NCBI GenBank assembly: GCA_949318235.1
Contig: CASGGR010000056.1
Coordinates: 620,001-684,000, forward strand
DNA: 64,000 bases
From: Ecdyonurus torrentis
Lineage: Eukaryota > Arthropoda > Insecta > Ephemeroptera > Heptageniidae
Direction: 5' to 3'
Below are positions 21,893-36,400 of this stretch, one piece after another. The position numbers and the translations under genes were made by a program. Below the pieces are notes generated by a model. The model ran no database searches. It was not told the DNA's origin and saw only the letters and a program-made list of their open reading frames with translations. Numbering within the stretch: position 1 is the stretch's first letter; each line of letters begins with the position of its first letter.

Positions 21893-24800
21893 TAAGACAT
21901 CTTTTTTGTAGACAATTAAAAAAGCTATGTTTTGAGTTATATTGGATGTCTGTAGCGTTTTTAGTTTTTGAGAAATCATCAAAACTAGTTTTAATCGTGT
22001 AAAAAGTATGATTTTTATCATTCAATAACATTTGTTTTTTGAAATAGAAACTTTGTTTTATGACTAGGTTTGGCTACATGACGAGTGAAAACTAAAATTG
22101 TCAATAACCCAAAAAGTATGCGTCGGAGCAAAAAAGTTCAAGACATCTTTTTCGTACAGAATTGAAAAAGCTATGTTTTGAGATATATTGAGTGTCTGTA
22201 GCATTTTTAGTTTTTGAGAAATCATCAAAACTAGTTTTAATCGTGTAAAAAGTATAATTTTTATCATTCAATAACATTTGGTTCTTGAAATAGAAACTTT
22301 GTTTTATGACTAGGTTTGGCTACATGACGAGTGAAAACTAAAATTGTCAATAACCCAAAAAGTATGCGTCGGAGCAAAAAAGTTCAAGACATCTTTTTTG
22401 TACAGAATTAAAAAAGCTATGTTTTGAGTTATATTGAATGTCTGTAGCATTTTTAGTTTTTGAGAAATCATCAAAACTAGTTTTAATCGTGTAAAAAGTA
22501 TGATTTTTATAATTCAATAACATTTAATTCTTGAAATTGAAACTTTGTTTTATGACTTGCTTTGGCTACATGATGAGTGATAACTAAAATTGTCAATAAC
22601 CCAAAAAGTATGCGTCGGAGCAAAAAAGTTTAAGACATCTTTTTTGTAGACAATTAAAAAAGCTATGTTTTGAGTTATATTGGATGTCTGTAGCATTTTT
22701 AGTTTTTGAGAAATCATCAAAACTAGTTTTAATCGTGTAAAAAGTATGATTTTTATCATTCAATAACATTTGTTTTTTGAAATAGAAACTTTGTTTTATG
22801 ACTAGGTTTGGCTACATGACGAGTGAAAACTAAAATTGTCAATAACCCAAAAAGTATGCGTCGGAGCAAAAAAGTTCAAGACATCTTTTTCGTACAGAAT
22901 TGAAAAAGTTATGTTTTGAGATATATTGAATGTCTGTAGCATTTTTAGTTTTTGAGAAATCATCAAAACTAGTTTTAATCGTGTAAAAAGTATGATTTTT
23001 ATAATTCAATAACATTTAATTCTTGAAATTGAAACTTTGTATTATGACTTGCTTTGGCTACATGATGAGTGATAACTAAAATTGTCAATAACCCAAAAAG
23101 TATGCGTCGGAGCAAAAAAGTTCAAGACATCTTTTTTGTAGACAATTAAAAAAGCTATGTTTTGAGTTATATTGGATGTCTGTAGCATTTTTAGTTTTTG
23201 AGAAATCATCAAAACTAGTTTTAATCGTGTAAAAAGTATGATTTTTATCATTCAATAACATTTGGTTCTTGAAATAGAAACTTTGTTTTATGACTAGGTT
23301 TGGCTACATGACGAGTGAAAACTAAAATTGTCAATAACCCAAAAAGTATGCGTCGGAACAAAAAAGTTCAAGACATCTTTTTTGTACAGAAATGAAAAAG
23401 CTATGTTTTGAGTTAAAAAAGATGTCTGTAGCATTCTTAGTTTTTGAGAAATCATCAAAACTAGTTTTAATCGTGTAAAAAGTATGATTTTTATCATTCA
23501 ATAACATTTAATTCTTGAAATAGAAACTTTGTTTTATGACTTGGTTTGGCTTCCTGATGAGTGATAACTAAAATTGTCAATAACCCAAAAAGTATGCGTC
23601 GGAGCAAAAAAGTTCAAGACATCTTTTTTGTAGAGAATTGAAAAAGCTATGTTTTGAGTTATATTGGATGTCTGTAGCATTTTTAGTTTTTGAGAAATCA
23701 TCAAAACTAGTTTTAATCGTGTAAAAAGTATGATTTTTATCATTCAATAACATTTAATTCTTGAAATAGAAACTTTGTTTTATGACTTGGTTTGGCTACA
23801 TGATGAGTGATAACTAAAATTGTCAATAACCCAAAAAGTATGCGTCGGAGCAAAAAAGTTTAAGACATCTTTTTTGTAGACAATTAAAAAAGCTATGTTT
23901 TGAGTTATATTGGATGTCTGTAGCGTTTTTAGTTTTTGAGAAATCATCAAAACTAGTTTTAATCGTGTAAAAAGTATGATTTTTATCATTCAATAACATT
24001 TGTTTTTTGAAATAGAAACTTTGTTTTATGACTAGGTTTGGCTACATGACGAGTGAAAACTAAAATTGTCAATAACCCAAAAAGTATGCGTCGGAGCAAA
24101 AAAGTTCAAGACATCTTTTTCGTACAGAATTGAAAAAGCTATGTTTTGAGATATATTGAGTGTCTGTAGCATTTTTAGTTTTTGAGAAATCATCAAAACT
24201 AGTTTTAATCGTGTAAAAAGTATAATTTTTATCATTCAATAACATTTGGTTCTTGAAATAGAAACTTTGTTTTATGACTAGGTTTGGCTACATGACGAGT
24301 GAAAACTAAAATTGTCAATAACCCAAAAAGTATGCGTCGGAGCAAAAAAGTTCAAGACATCTTTTTTGTACAGAATTAAAAAAGCTATGTTTTGAGTTAT
24401 ATTGAATGTCTGTAGCATTTTTAGTTTTTGAGAAATCATCAAAACTAGTTTTAATCGTGTAAAAAGTATGATTTTTATAATTCAATAACATTTAATTCTT
24501 GAAATTGAAACTTTGTTTTATGACTTGCTTTGGCTACATGATGAGTGATAACTAAAATTGTCAATAACCCAAAAAGTATGCGTCGGAGCAAAAAAGTTTA
24601 AGACATCTTTTTTGTAGACAATTAAAAAAGCTATGTTTTGAGTTATATTGGATGTCTGTAGCATTTTTAGTTTTTGAGAAATCATCAAAACTAGTTTTAA
24701 TCGTGTAAAAAGTATGATTTTTATCATTCAATAACATTTGTTTTTTGAAATAGAAACTTTGTTTTATGACTAGGTTTGGCTACATGACGAGTGAAAACTA

Positions 24801-27304
24801 AAATTGTCAATAACCCAAAAAGTATGCGTCGGAGCAAAAAAGTTCAAGACATCTTTTTCGTACAGAATTGAAAAAGTTATGTTTTGAGATATATTGAATG
24901 TCTGTAGCATTTTTAGTTTTTGAGAAATCATCAAAACTAGTTTTAATCGTGTAAAAAGTATGATTTTTATAATTCAATAACATTTAATTCTTGAAATTGA
25001 AACTTTGTATTATGACTTGCTTTGGCTACATGATGAGTGATAACTAAAATTGTCAATAACCCAAAAAGTATGCGTCGGAGCAAAAAAGTTCAAGACATCT
25101 TTTTTGTAGACAATTAAAAAAGCTATGTTTTGAGTTATATTGGATGTCTGTAGCATTTTTAGTTTTTGAGAAATCATCAAAACTAGTTTTAATCGTGTAA
25201 AAAGTATGATTTTTATCATTCAATAACATTTGGTTCTTGAAATAGAAACTTTGTTTTATGACTAGGTTTGGCTACATGACGAGTGAAAACTAAAATTGTC
25301 AATAACCCAAAAAGTATGCGTCGGAACAAAAAAGTTCAAGACATCTTTTTTGTACAGAAATGAAAAAGCTATGTTTTGAGTTAAAAAAGATGTGTGTAGC
25401 ATTCTTAGTTTTTGAGAAATCATCAAAACTAGTTTTAATCGTGTAAAAAGTATGATTTTTATCATTCAATAACATTTAATTCTTGAAATAGAAACTTTGT
25501 TTTATGACTTGGTTTGGCTTCCTGATGAGTGATAACTAAAATTGTCAATAACCCAAAAAGTATGCGTCGGAGCAAAAAAGTTCAAGACATCTTTTTTGTA
25601 GAGAATTGAAAAAGCTATGTTTTGAGATATATTGAATGTCTGTAGCATTTTTAGTTTTTGAGAAATCATCAAAACTAGTTTTAATCGTGTAAAAAGTATG
25701 ATTTTTATAATTCAATAACATTTAATTCTTGAAATAGAAACTTTGTTTTATGACTTGGTTTGGCTACATGATGAGTGATAACTAAAATTGTCAATAACCC
25801 AAAAAGTATGCGTCGGAGCAATAAAGTTCAAGACATCTTTTTTGTAGACAATTAAAAAAGCTATGTTTTGAGTTATATTGGATGTCTGTAGCATTTTTAG
25901 TTTTTGAGAAATCATCAAAACTAGTTTTAATCGTGTAAAAAGTATAATTTTTATCATTCAATAACATTTGGTTCTTGAAATAGAAACTTTGTTTTATGAC
26001 TAGGTTTGGCTACATGACGAGTGAAAACTAAAATTGTCAATAACCCAAAAAGTATGCGTCGGAGCAAAAAAGTTCAAGACATCTTTTTTGTACAGAATTA
26101 AAAAAGCTATGTTTTGAGTTAAAAAAGATGTCTGTAGCATTCTTAGTTTTTGAGAAATCATCAAAACTAGTTTTAATCGTGTAAAAAGTATAATTTTTAT
26201 CATTCAATAACATTTAATTCTTGAAATAGAAACTTTGTTTTATGACTTGGTTTGGCTTCCTGATGAGTGATAACTAAAATTGTCAATAACCCAAAAAGTA
26301 TGCGTCGGAGCAAAAAAGTTCAAGACATCTTTTTTGTAGAGAATTGAAAAAGCTATGTTTTGAGATATATTGAATGTCTGTAGCATTTTTAGTTTTTGAG
26401 AAATCATCAAAACTAGTTTTAATCGTGTAAAAAGTATGATTTTTATAATTCAATAACATTTAATTCTTGAAATAGAAACTTTGTTTTATGACTTGGTTTG
26501 GCTACATGATGAGTGATAACTAAAATTGTCAATAACCCAAAAAGTATGCGTCGGAGCAATAAAGTTCAAGACATCTTTTTTGTAGACAATTAAAAAAGCT
26601 ATGTTTTGAGTTATATTGGATGTCTGTAGCATTTTTAGTTTTTGAGAAATCATCAAAACTAGTTTTAATCGTGTAAAAAGTATAATTTTTATCATTCAAT
26701 AACATTTGGTTCTTGAAATAGAAACTTTGTTTTATGACTAGGTTTGGCTACATGACGAGTGAAAACTAAAATTGTCAATAACCCAAAAAGTATGCGTCGG
26801 AGCAAAAAAGTTCAAGACATCTTTTTTGTACAGAATTAAAAAAGCTATGTTTTGAATTATATTGAATGTCTGTAGCATTTTTAGTTTTTGAGAAATCATC
26901 AAAACTAGTTTTAATCGTGTAAAAAGTATGATTTTTATAATTCAATAACATTTAATTCTTGAAATTGAAACTTTGTTTTATGACTTGCTTTGGCTACATG
27001 ATGAGTGATAACTAAAATTGTCAATAACCCAAAAAGTATGCGTCGGAGCAAAAAAGTTTAAGACATCTTTTTTGTAGACAATTAAAAAAGCTATGTTTTA
27101 AATTATATTGGATGTCTGTAGCATTTTTAGTTTTTGAGAAATCATCAAAACTAGTTTTAATCGTGTAAAAAGTATGATTTTTATCATTCAATAACATTTA
27201 ATTCTTGAAATAGAAACTTTGTTTTATGACTTGGTTTGGCTACATGATGAGTGATAACTAAAATTGTCAATAACCCAAAAAGTATGCGTCGGAGCAAAAA
27301 AGTT
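21893..27304. repeat. 22-monomer block, second copy (5412 bp)
   Basis: Monomers 90-111 directly abut the first copy, giving a textbook tandem duplication of a higher-order block. It contains 8-mers at 21893-23860 and 23861-25828, trios at 25337-26812 and the TTTTAAATTA monomer ending at 27304. Monomers 112-114 begin a third copy, which breaks off at monomer 115. Confidence 0.9.
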
Positions 27305-30010
27305 TAAGACATCTTTTTTGTAGACAATTAAAAAAGCTATGTTTTGAGTTATATTGGATGTCTGTAGCGTTTTTAGTTTTTGAGAAATCATCAAAACTAG
27401 TTTTAATCGTGTAAAAAGTATGATTTTTATCATTCAATAACATTTGTTTTTTGAAATAGAAACTTTGTTTTATGACTAGGTTTGGCTACATGACGAGTGA
27501 AAACTAAAATTGTCAATAACCCAAAAAGTATGCGTCGGAGCAAAAAAGTTCAAGACATCTTTTTCGTACAGAATTGAAAAAGCTATGTTTTGAGATATAT
27601 TGAGTGTCTGTAGCATTTTTAGTTTTTGAGAAATCATCAAAACTAGTTTTAATCGTGTAAAAAGTATAATTTTTATCATTCAATAACATTTGGTTCTTGA
27701 AATAGAAACTTTGTTTTATGACTAGGTTTGGCTACATGACGAGTGAAAACTAAAATTGTCAATAACCCAAAAAGTATGCGTCGGAGCAAAAAAGTTCAAG
27801 ACATCTTTTTTGTACAGAATTAAAAAAGCTATGTTTTGAGTTATATTGAATGTCTGTAGCATTTTTAGTTTTTGAGAAATCATCAAAACTAGTTTTAATC
27901 GTGTAAAAAGTATGATTTTTATAATTCAATAACATTTAATTCTTGAAATTGAAACTTTGTTTTATGACTTGCTTTGGCTACATGATGAGTGATAACTAAA
28001 ATTGTCAATAACCCAAAAAGTATGCGTCGGAGCAAAAAAGTTTAAGACATCTTTTTTGTAGACAATTAAAAAAGCTATGTTTTAAATTATATTGGATGTC
28101 TGTAGCATTTTTAGTTTTTGAGAAATCATCAAAACTAGTTTTAATCGTGTAAAAAGTATGATTTTTATCATTCAATAACATTTAATTCTTGAAATAGAAA
28201 CTTTGTTTTATGACTTGGTTTGGCTACATGATGAGTGATAACTAAAATTGTCAATAACCCAAAAAGTATGCGTCGGAGCAAAAAAGTTTAAGACATCTTT
28301 TTTGTAGACAATTAAAAAAGCTATGTTTTGAGTTATATTGGATGTCTGTAGCGTTTTTAGTTTTTGAGAAATCATCAAAACTAGTTTTAATCGTGTAAAA
28401 AGTATGATTTTTATCATTCAATAACATTTGTTTTTTGAAATAGAAACTTTGTTTTATGACTAGGTTTGGCTACATGACGAGTGAAAACTAAAATTGTCAA
28501 TAACCCAAAAAGTATGCGTCGGAGCAAAAAAGTTCAAGACATCTTTTTCGTACAGAATTGAAAAAGCTATGTTTTGAGATATATTGAGTGTCTGTAGCAT
28601 TTTTAGTTTTTGAGAAATCATCAAAACTAGTTTTAATCGTGTAAAAAGTATAATTTTTATAATTCAATAACATTTAATTCTTGAAATTGAAACTTTGTTT
28701 TATGACTTGCTTTGGCTACATGATGAGTGATAACTAAAATTGTCAATAACCCAAAAAGTATGCGTCGGAGCAAAAAAGTTTAAGACATCTTTTTTGTAGA
28801 CAATTAAAAAAGCTATGTTTTAAATTATATTGGATGTCTGTAGCATTTTTAGTTTTTGAGAAATCATCAAAACTAGTTTTAATCGTGTAAAAAGTATGAT
28901 TTTTATCATTCAATAACATTTAATTCTTGAAATAGAAACTTTGTTTTATGACTTGGTTTGGCTACATGATGAGTGATAACTAAAATTGTCAATAACCCAA
29001 AAAGTATGCGTCGGAGCAAAAAAGTTTAAGACATCTTTTTTGTAGACAATTAAAAAAGCTATGTTTTGAGTTATATTGGATGTCTGTAGCGTTTTTAGTT
29101 TTTGAGAAATCATCAAAACTAGTTTTAATCGTGTAAAAAGTATGATTTTTATCATTCAATAACATTTGTTTTTTGAAATAGAAACTTTGTTTTATGACTA
29201 GGTTTGGCTACATGACGAGTGAAAACTAAAATTGTCAATAACCCAAAAAGTATGCGTCGGAGCAAAAAAGTTCAAGACATCTTTTTCGTACAGAATTGAA
29301 AAAGCTATGTTTTGAGATATATTGAGTGTCTGTAGCATTTTTAGTTTTTGAGAAATCATCAAAACTAGTTTTAATCGTGTAAAAAGTATAATTTTTATCA
29401 TTCAATAACATTTGGTTCTTGAAATAGAAACTTTGTTTTATGACTAGGTTTGGCTACATGACGAGTGAAAACTAAAATTGTCAATAACCCAAAAAGTATG
29501 CGTCGGAGCAAAAAAGTTCAAGACATCTTTTTTGTACAGAATTAAAAAAGCTATGTTTTGAGTTATATTGAATGTCTGTAGCATTTTTAGTTTTTGAGAA
29601 ATCATCAAAACTAGTTTTAATCGTGTAAAAAGTATGATTTTTATAATTCAATAACATTTAATTCTTGAAATTGAAACTTTGTTTTATGACTTGCTTTGGC
29701 TACATGATGAGTGATAACTAAAATTGTCAATAACCCAAAAAGTATGCGTCGGAGCAAAAAAGTTTAAGACATCTTTTTTGTAGACAATTAAAAAAGCTAT
29801 GTTTTAAATTATATTGGATGTCTGTAGCATTTTTAGTTTTTGAGAAATCATCAAAACTAGTTTTAATCGTGTAAAAAGTATGATTTTTATCATTCAATAA
29901 CATTTAATTCTTGAAATAGAAACTTTGTTTTATGACTTGGTTTGGCTACATGATGAGTGATAACTAAAATTGTCAATAACCCAAAAAGTATGCGTCGGAG
30001 CAAAAAAGTT
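27305..30010. repeat. Short 4-3-4 monomer units ending in TTTTAAATTA
   Basis: Monomers 112-115 and 119-122 are 4-mers (L2g-RC, L3-RB, L1-RD, L2 TTTTAAATTA-RA). Monomers 116-118 are the same unit missing one monomer. The pattern looks like local expansion and contraction of the 984-bp unit created where the 22-mer block ends. Confidence 0.83.
28535..28780. repeat. Hybrid monomer 117 (L3 left, RD right)
   Basis: The left side is L3 with GAGATATATTGAGTG and the linked A at 28652. From AATTC at 28661 onward it is the RD half that normally follows L1. The exchange point is therefore confined to about 28653-28660, and one whole 246-bp monomer was lost relative to the flanking 4-mers. This is the best-resolved recombination junction in the window. 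Confidence 0.87.
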
Positions 30011-33000
30011 TAAGACATCTTTTTTGTAGACAATTAAAAAAGCTATGTTTTGAGTTATATTGGATGTCTGTAGCGTTTTTAGTTTTTGAGAAATCATCAA
30101 AACTAGTTTTAATCGTGTAAAAAGTATGATTTTTATCATTCAATAACATTTGTTTTTTGAAATAGAAACTTTGTTTTATGACTAGGTTTGGCTACATGAC
30201 GAGTGAAAACTAAAATTGTCAATAACCCAAAAAGTATGCGTCGGAGCAAAAAAGTTCAAGACATCTTTTTCGTACAGAATTGAAAAAGCTATGTTTTGAG
30301 ATATATTGAGTGTCTGTAGCATTTTTAGTTTTTGAGAAATCATCAAAACTAGTTTTAATCGTGTAAAAAGTATAATTTTTATCATTCAATAACATTTGGT
30401 TCTTGAAATAGAAACTTTGTTTTATGACTAGGTTTGGCTACATGACGAGTGAAAACTAAAATTGTCAATAACCCAAAAAGTATGCGTCGGAGCAAAAAAG
30501 TTCAAGACATCTTTTTTGTACAGAATTAAAAAAGCTATGTTTTGAGTTATATTGAATGTCTGTAGCATTTTTAGTTTTTGAGAAATCATCAAAACTAGTT
30601 TTAATCGTGTAAAAAGTATGATTTTTATAATTCAATAACATTTAATTCTTGAAATTGAAACTTTGTTTTATGACTTGCTTTGGCTACATGATGAGTGATA
30701 ACTAAAATTGTCAATAACCCAAAAAGTATGCGTCGGAGCAAAAAAGTTTAAGACATCTTTTTTGTAGACAATTAAAAAAGCTATGTTTTGAGTTATATTG
30801 GATGTCTGTAGCATTTTTAGTTTTTGAGAAATCATCAAAACTAGTTTTAATCGTGTAAAAAGTATGATTTTTATCATTCAATAACATTTGTTTTTTGAAA
30901 TAGAAACTTTGTTTTATGACTAGGTTTGGCTACATGACGAGTGAAAACTAAAATTGTCAATAACCCAAAAAGTATGCGTCGGAGCAAAAAAGTTCAAGAC
31001 ATCTTTTTCGTACAGAATTGAAAAAGTTATGTTTTGAGATATATTGAATGTCTGTAGCATTTTTAGTTTTTGAGAAATCATCAAAACTAGTTTTAATCGT
31101 GTAAAAAGTATGATTTTTATAATTCAATAACATTTAATTCTTGAAATTGAAACTTTGTATTATGACTTGCTTTGGCTACATGATGAGTGATAACTAAAAT
31201 TGTCAATAACCCAAAAAGTATGCGTCGGAGCAATAAAGTTCAAGACATCTTTTTTGTAGACAATTAAAAAAGCTATGTTTTGAGTTATATTGGATGTCTG
31301 TAGCATTTTTAGTTTTTGAGAAATCATCAAAACTAGTTTTAATCGTGTAAAAAGTATGATTTTTATCATTCAATAACATTTGTTTCTTGAAATAGAAACT
31401 TTGTTTTATGACTAGGTTTGGCTACATGACGAGTGAAAACTAAAATTGTCAATAACCCAAAAAGTATGCGTCGGAGCAAAAAAGTTCAATACATATTTTT
31501 TGTACAGAATTGAAAAAGCTATGTTTTAAGTTAAAATAAATGTCTGTAGCATTCTTAGTTTTTGAGAAATCATCAAAACTAGTTTTAATCGTGTAAAAAG
31601 TATGATTTTTATCATTCAATAACATTTAATTTTTGAAATAGAAACTTTGTTTTATGACTTGGTTTGGCTACATGATGAGTGATAACTAAAACTGTCAATA
31701 ACCCAAAAAGTATGCGTCGGAGCAAAAAAGTTCAAGACATCTTTTTTGTACAGAATTGAAAAAGCTATGTTTTGAGATATATTGAATGTCTGTAGCATTT
31801 TTAGTTTTTGAGAAATCATCAAAACTAGTTTTAATCGTGTAAAAAGTATGATTTTTATAATTCAATAACATTTAATTCTTGAAATAGAAACTTTGTTTTA
31901 TGACTTGGTTTGGCTACATGATGAGTGATAACTAAAATTGTCAATAACCCAAAAAGTATGCGTCGGAGCAATAAAGTTCAAGACATCTTTTTTGTAGACA
32001 ATTAAAAAAGCTATGTTTTGAGTTATATTGGATGTCTGTAGCATTTTTAGTTTTTGAGAAATCATCAAAACTAGTTTTAATCGTGTAAAAAGTATAATTT
32101 TTATCATTCAATAACATTTGGTTCTTGAAATAGAAACTTTGTTTTATGACTAGGTTTGGCTACATGACGAGTGAAAACTAAAATTGTCAATAACCCAAAA
32201 AGTATGCGTCGGAGCAAAAAAGTTCAAGACATCTTTTTTGTACAGAATTAAAAAAGCTATGTTTTGAGTTATATTGAATGTCTGTAGCATTTTTAGTTTT
32301 TGAGAAATCATCAAAACTAGTTTTAATCGTGTAAAAAGTATGATTTTTATAATTCACTAACATTTAATTCTTGAAATTGAAACTTTGTTTTATGACTTGC
32401 TTTGGCTACATGATGAGTGATAACTAAAATTGTCAATAACCCAAAAAGTATGCGTCGGAGCAAAAAAGTTTAAGACATCTTTTTTGTAGACAATTAAAAA
32501 AGCTATGTTTTAAATTATATTGGATGTCTGTAGCATTTTTAGTTTTTGAGAAATCATCAAAACTAGTTTTAATCGTGTAAAAAGTATGATTTTTATCATT
32601 CAATAACATTTAATTCTTGAAATAGAAACTTTGTTTTATGACTTGGTTTGGCTACATGATGAGTGATAACTAAAATTGTCAATAACCCAAAAAGTATGCG
32701 TCGGAGCAAAAAAGTTTAAGACATCTTTTTTGTAGACAATTAAAAAAGCTATGTTTTGAGTTATATTGGATGTCTGTAGCGTTTTTAGTTTTTGAGAAAT
32801 CATCAAAACTAGTTTTAATCGTGTAAAAAGTATGATTTTTATCATTCAATAACATTTGTTTTTTGAAATAGAAACTTTGTTTTATGACTAGGTTTGGCTA
32901 CATGACGAGTGAAAACTAAAATTGTCAATAACCCAAAAAGTATGCGTCGGAGCAAAAAAGTTCAAGACATCTTTTTCGTACAGAATTGAAAAAGCTATGT

Positions 33001-33454
33001 TTTGAGATATATTGAGTGTCTGTAGCATTTTTAGTTTTTGAGAAATCATCAAAACTAGTTTTAATCGTGTAAAAAGTATAATTTTTATCATTCAATAACA
33101 TTTGGTTCTTGAAATAGAAACTTTGTTTTATGACTAGGTTTGGCTACATGACGAGTGAAAACTAAAATTGTCAATAACCCAAAAAGTATGCGTCGGAGCA
33201 AAAAAGTTCAAGACATCTTTTTTGTACAGAATTAAAAAAGCTATGTTTTGAGTTATATTGAATGTCTGTAGCATTTTTAGTTTTTGAGAAATCATCAAAA
33301 CTAGTTTTAATCGTGTAAAAAGTATGATTTTTATAATTCAATAACATTTAATTCTTGAAATTGAAACTTTGTTTTATGACTTGCTTTGGCTACATGATGA
33401 GTGATAACTAAAATTGTCAATAACCCAAAAAGTATGCGTCGGAGCAAAAAAGTT
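30011..33454. repeat. 14-monomer block, first copy (3444 bp)
   Basis: Monomers 123-136 are an 11-mer (L2g, L3, L1, L2-RC, L4, L2-RF, L7, an L3/L1 mosaic, L2-RB with CAATAAAG, L1 with TTCACTAAC, L2 TTTTAAATTA) plus a 3-mer (L2g, L3, L1). The C at 32357 in TTCACTAAC recurs at 35801, 3444 bp away. Confidence 0.87.
31487..31732. repeat. L7 monomer, diverged relative of the hairpin class (first copy)
   Basis: The left half begins CAATACATATTTTTTG and carries TTTTAAGTTAAAATAAATG and ATTCTTAG. It shares ATTCTTAG and the GTTAAAA context with L5, but the inverted arms now contain mismatches, so it looks like a decayed or sister form of L5. L7 monomers start at 31487, 34931, 38867, 41573, 43541, 54611, 57317 and 62237. 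They are preceded by RF halves (GTTTCTTG) up to 43 kb and at 62 kb, and by RC halves at 54.6 and 57.3 kb. Confidence 0.82.
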
Positions 33455-36400
33455 TAAGACATCTTTTTTGTAGACAATTAAAAAAGCTATGTTTTGAGTT
33501 ATATTGGATGTCTGTAGCGTTTTTAGTTTTTGAGAAATCATCAAAACTAGTTTTAATCGTGTAAAAAGTATGATTTTTATCATTCAATAACATTTGTTTT
33601 TTGAAATAGAAACTTTGTTTTATGACTAGGTTTGGCTACATGACGAGTGAAAACTAAAATTGTCAATAACCCAAAAAGTATGCGTCGGAGCAAAAAAGTT
33701 CAAGACATCTTTTTCGTACAGAATTGAAAAAGCTATGTTTTGAGATATATTGAGTGTCTGTAGCATTTTTAGTTTTTGAGAAATCATCAAAACTAGTTTT
33801 AATCGTGTAAAAAGTATAATTTTTATCATTCAATAACATTTGGTTCTTGAAATAGAAACTTTGTTTTATGACTAGGTTTGGCTACATGACGAGTGAAAAC
33901 TAAAATTGTCAATAACCCAAAAAGTATGCGTCGGAGCAAAAAAGTTCAAGACATCTTTTTTGTACAGAATTAAAAAAGCTATGTTTTGAGTTATATTGAA
34001 TGTCTGTAGCATTTTTAGTTTTTGAGAAATCATCAAAACTAGTTTTAATCGTGTAAAAAGTATGATTTTTATAATTCAATAACATTTAATTCTTGAAATT
34101 GAAACTTTGTTTTATGACTTGCTTTGGCTACATGATGAGTGATAACTAAAATTGTCAATAACCCAAAAAGTATGCGTCGGAGCAAAAAAGTTTAAGACAT
34201 CTTTTTTGTAGACAATTAAAAAAGCTATGTTTTGAGTTATATTGGATGTCTGTAGCATTTTTAGTTTTTGAGAAATCATCAAAACTAGTTTTAATCGTGT
34301 AAAAAGTATGATTTTTATCATTCAATAACATTTGTTTTTTGAAATAGAAACTTTGTTTTATGACTAGGTTTGGCTACATGACGAGTGAAAACTAAAATTG
34401 TCAATAACCCAAAAAGTATGCGTCGGAGCAAAAAAGTTCAAGACATCTTTTTCGTACAGAATTGAAAAAGTTATGTTTTGAGATATATTGAATGTCTGTA
34501 GCATTTTTAGTTTTTGAGAAATCATCAAAACTAGTTTTAATCGTGTAAAAAGTATGATTTTTATAATTCAATAACATTTAATTCTTGAAATTGAAACTTT
34601 GTATTATGACTTGCTTTGGCTACATGATGAGTGATAACTAAAATTGTCAATAACCCAAAAAGTATGCGTCGGAGCAATAAAGTTCAAGACATCTTTTTTG
34701 TAGACAATTAAAAAAGCTATGTTTTGAGTTATGTTGGATGTCTGTAGCATTTTTAGTTTTTGAGAAATCATCAAAACTAGTTTTAATCGTGTAAAAAGTA
34801 TGATTTTTATCATTCAATAACATTTGTTTCTTGAAATAGAAACTTTGTTTTATGACTAGGTTTGGCTACATGACGAGTGAAAACTAAAATTGTCAATAAC
34901 CCAAAAAGTATGCGTCGGAGCAAAAAAGTTCAATACATATTTTTTGTACAGAATTGAAAAAGCTATGTTTTAAGTTAAAATAAATGTCTGTAGCATTCTT
35001 AGTTTTTGAGAAATCATCAAAACTAGTTTTAATCGTGTAAAAAGTATGATTTTTATCATTCAATAACATTTAATTTTTGAAATAGAAACTTTGTTTTATG
35101 ACTTGGTTTGGCTACATGATGAGTGATAACTAAAACTGTCAATAACCCAAAAAGTATGCGTCGGAGCAAAAAAGTTCAAGACATCTTTTTTGTACAGAAT
35201 TGAAAAAGCTATGTTTTGAGATATATTGAATGTCTGTAGCATTTTTAGTTTTTGAGAAATCATCAAAACTAGTTTTAATCGTGTAAAAAGTATGATTTTT
35301 ATAATTCAATAACATTTAATTCTTGAAATAGAAACTTTGTTTTATGACTTGGTTTGGCTACATGATGAGTGATAACTAAAATTGTCAATAACCCAAAAAG
35401 TATGCGTCGGAGCAATAAAGTTCAAGACATCTTTTTTGTAGACAATTAAAAAAGCTATGTTTTGAGTTATATTGGATGTCTGTAGCATTTTTAGTTTTTG
35501 AGAAATCATCAAAACTAGTTTTAATCGTGTAAAAAGTATAATTTTTATCATTCAATAACATTTGGTTCTTGAAATAGAAACTTTGTTTTATGACTAGGTT
35601 TGGCTACATGACGAGTGAAAACTAAAATTGTCAATAACCCAAAAAGTATGCGTCGGAGCAAAAAAGTTCAAGACATCTTTTTTGTACAGAATTAAAAAAG
35701 CTATGTTTTGAGTTATATTGAATGTCTGTAGCATTTTTAGTTTTTGAGAAATCATCAAAACTAGTTTTAATCGTGTAAAAAGTATGATTTTTATAATTCA
35801 CTAACATTTAATTCTTGAAATTGAAACTTTGTTTTATGACTTGCTTTGGCTACATGATGAGTGATAACTAAAATTGTCAATAACCCAAAAAGTATGCGTC
35901 GGAGCAAAAAAGTTTAAGACATCTTTTTTGTAGACAATTAAAAAAGCTATGTTTTAAATTATATTGGATGTCTGTAGCATTTTTAGTTTTTGAGAAATCA
36001 TCAAAACTAGTTTTAATCGTGTAAAAAGTATGATTTTTATCATTCAATAACATTTAATTCTTGAAATAGAAACTTTGTTTTATGACTTGGTTTGGCTACA
36101 TGATGAGTGATAACTAAAATTGTCAATAACCCAAAAAGTATGCGTCGGAGCAAAAAAGTTTAAGACATCTTTTTTGTAGACAATTAAAAAAGCTATGTTT
36201 TGAGTTATATTGGATGTCTGTAGCGTTTTTAGTTTTTGAGAAATCATCAAAACTAGTTTTAATCGTGTAAAAAGTATGATTTTTATCATTCAATAACATT
36301 TGTTTTTTGAAATAGAAACTTTGTTTTATGACTAGGTTTGGCTACATGACGAGTGAAAACTAAAATTGTCAATAACCCAAAAAGTATGCGTCGGAGCAAA

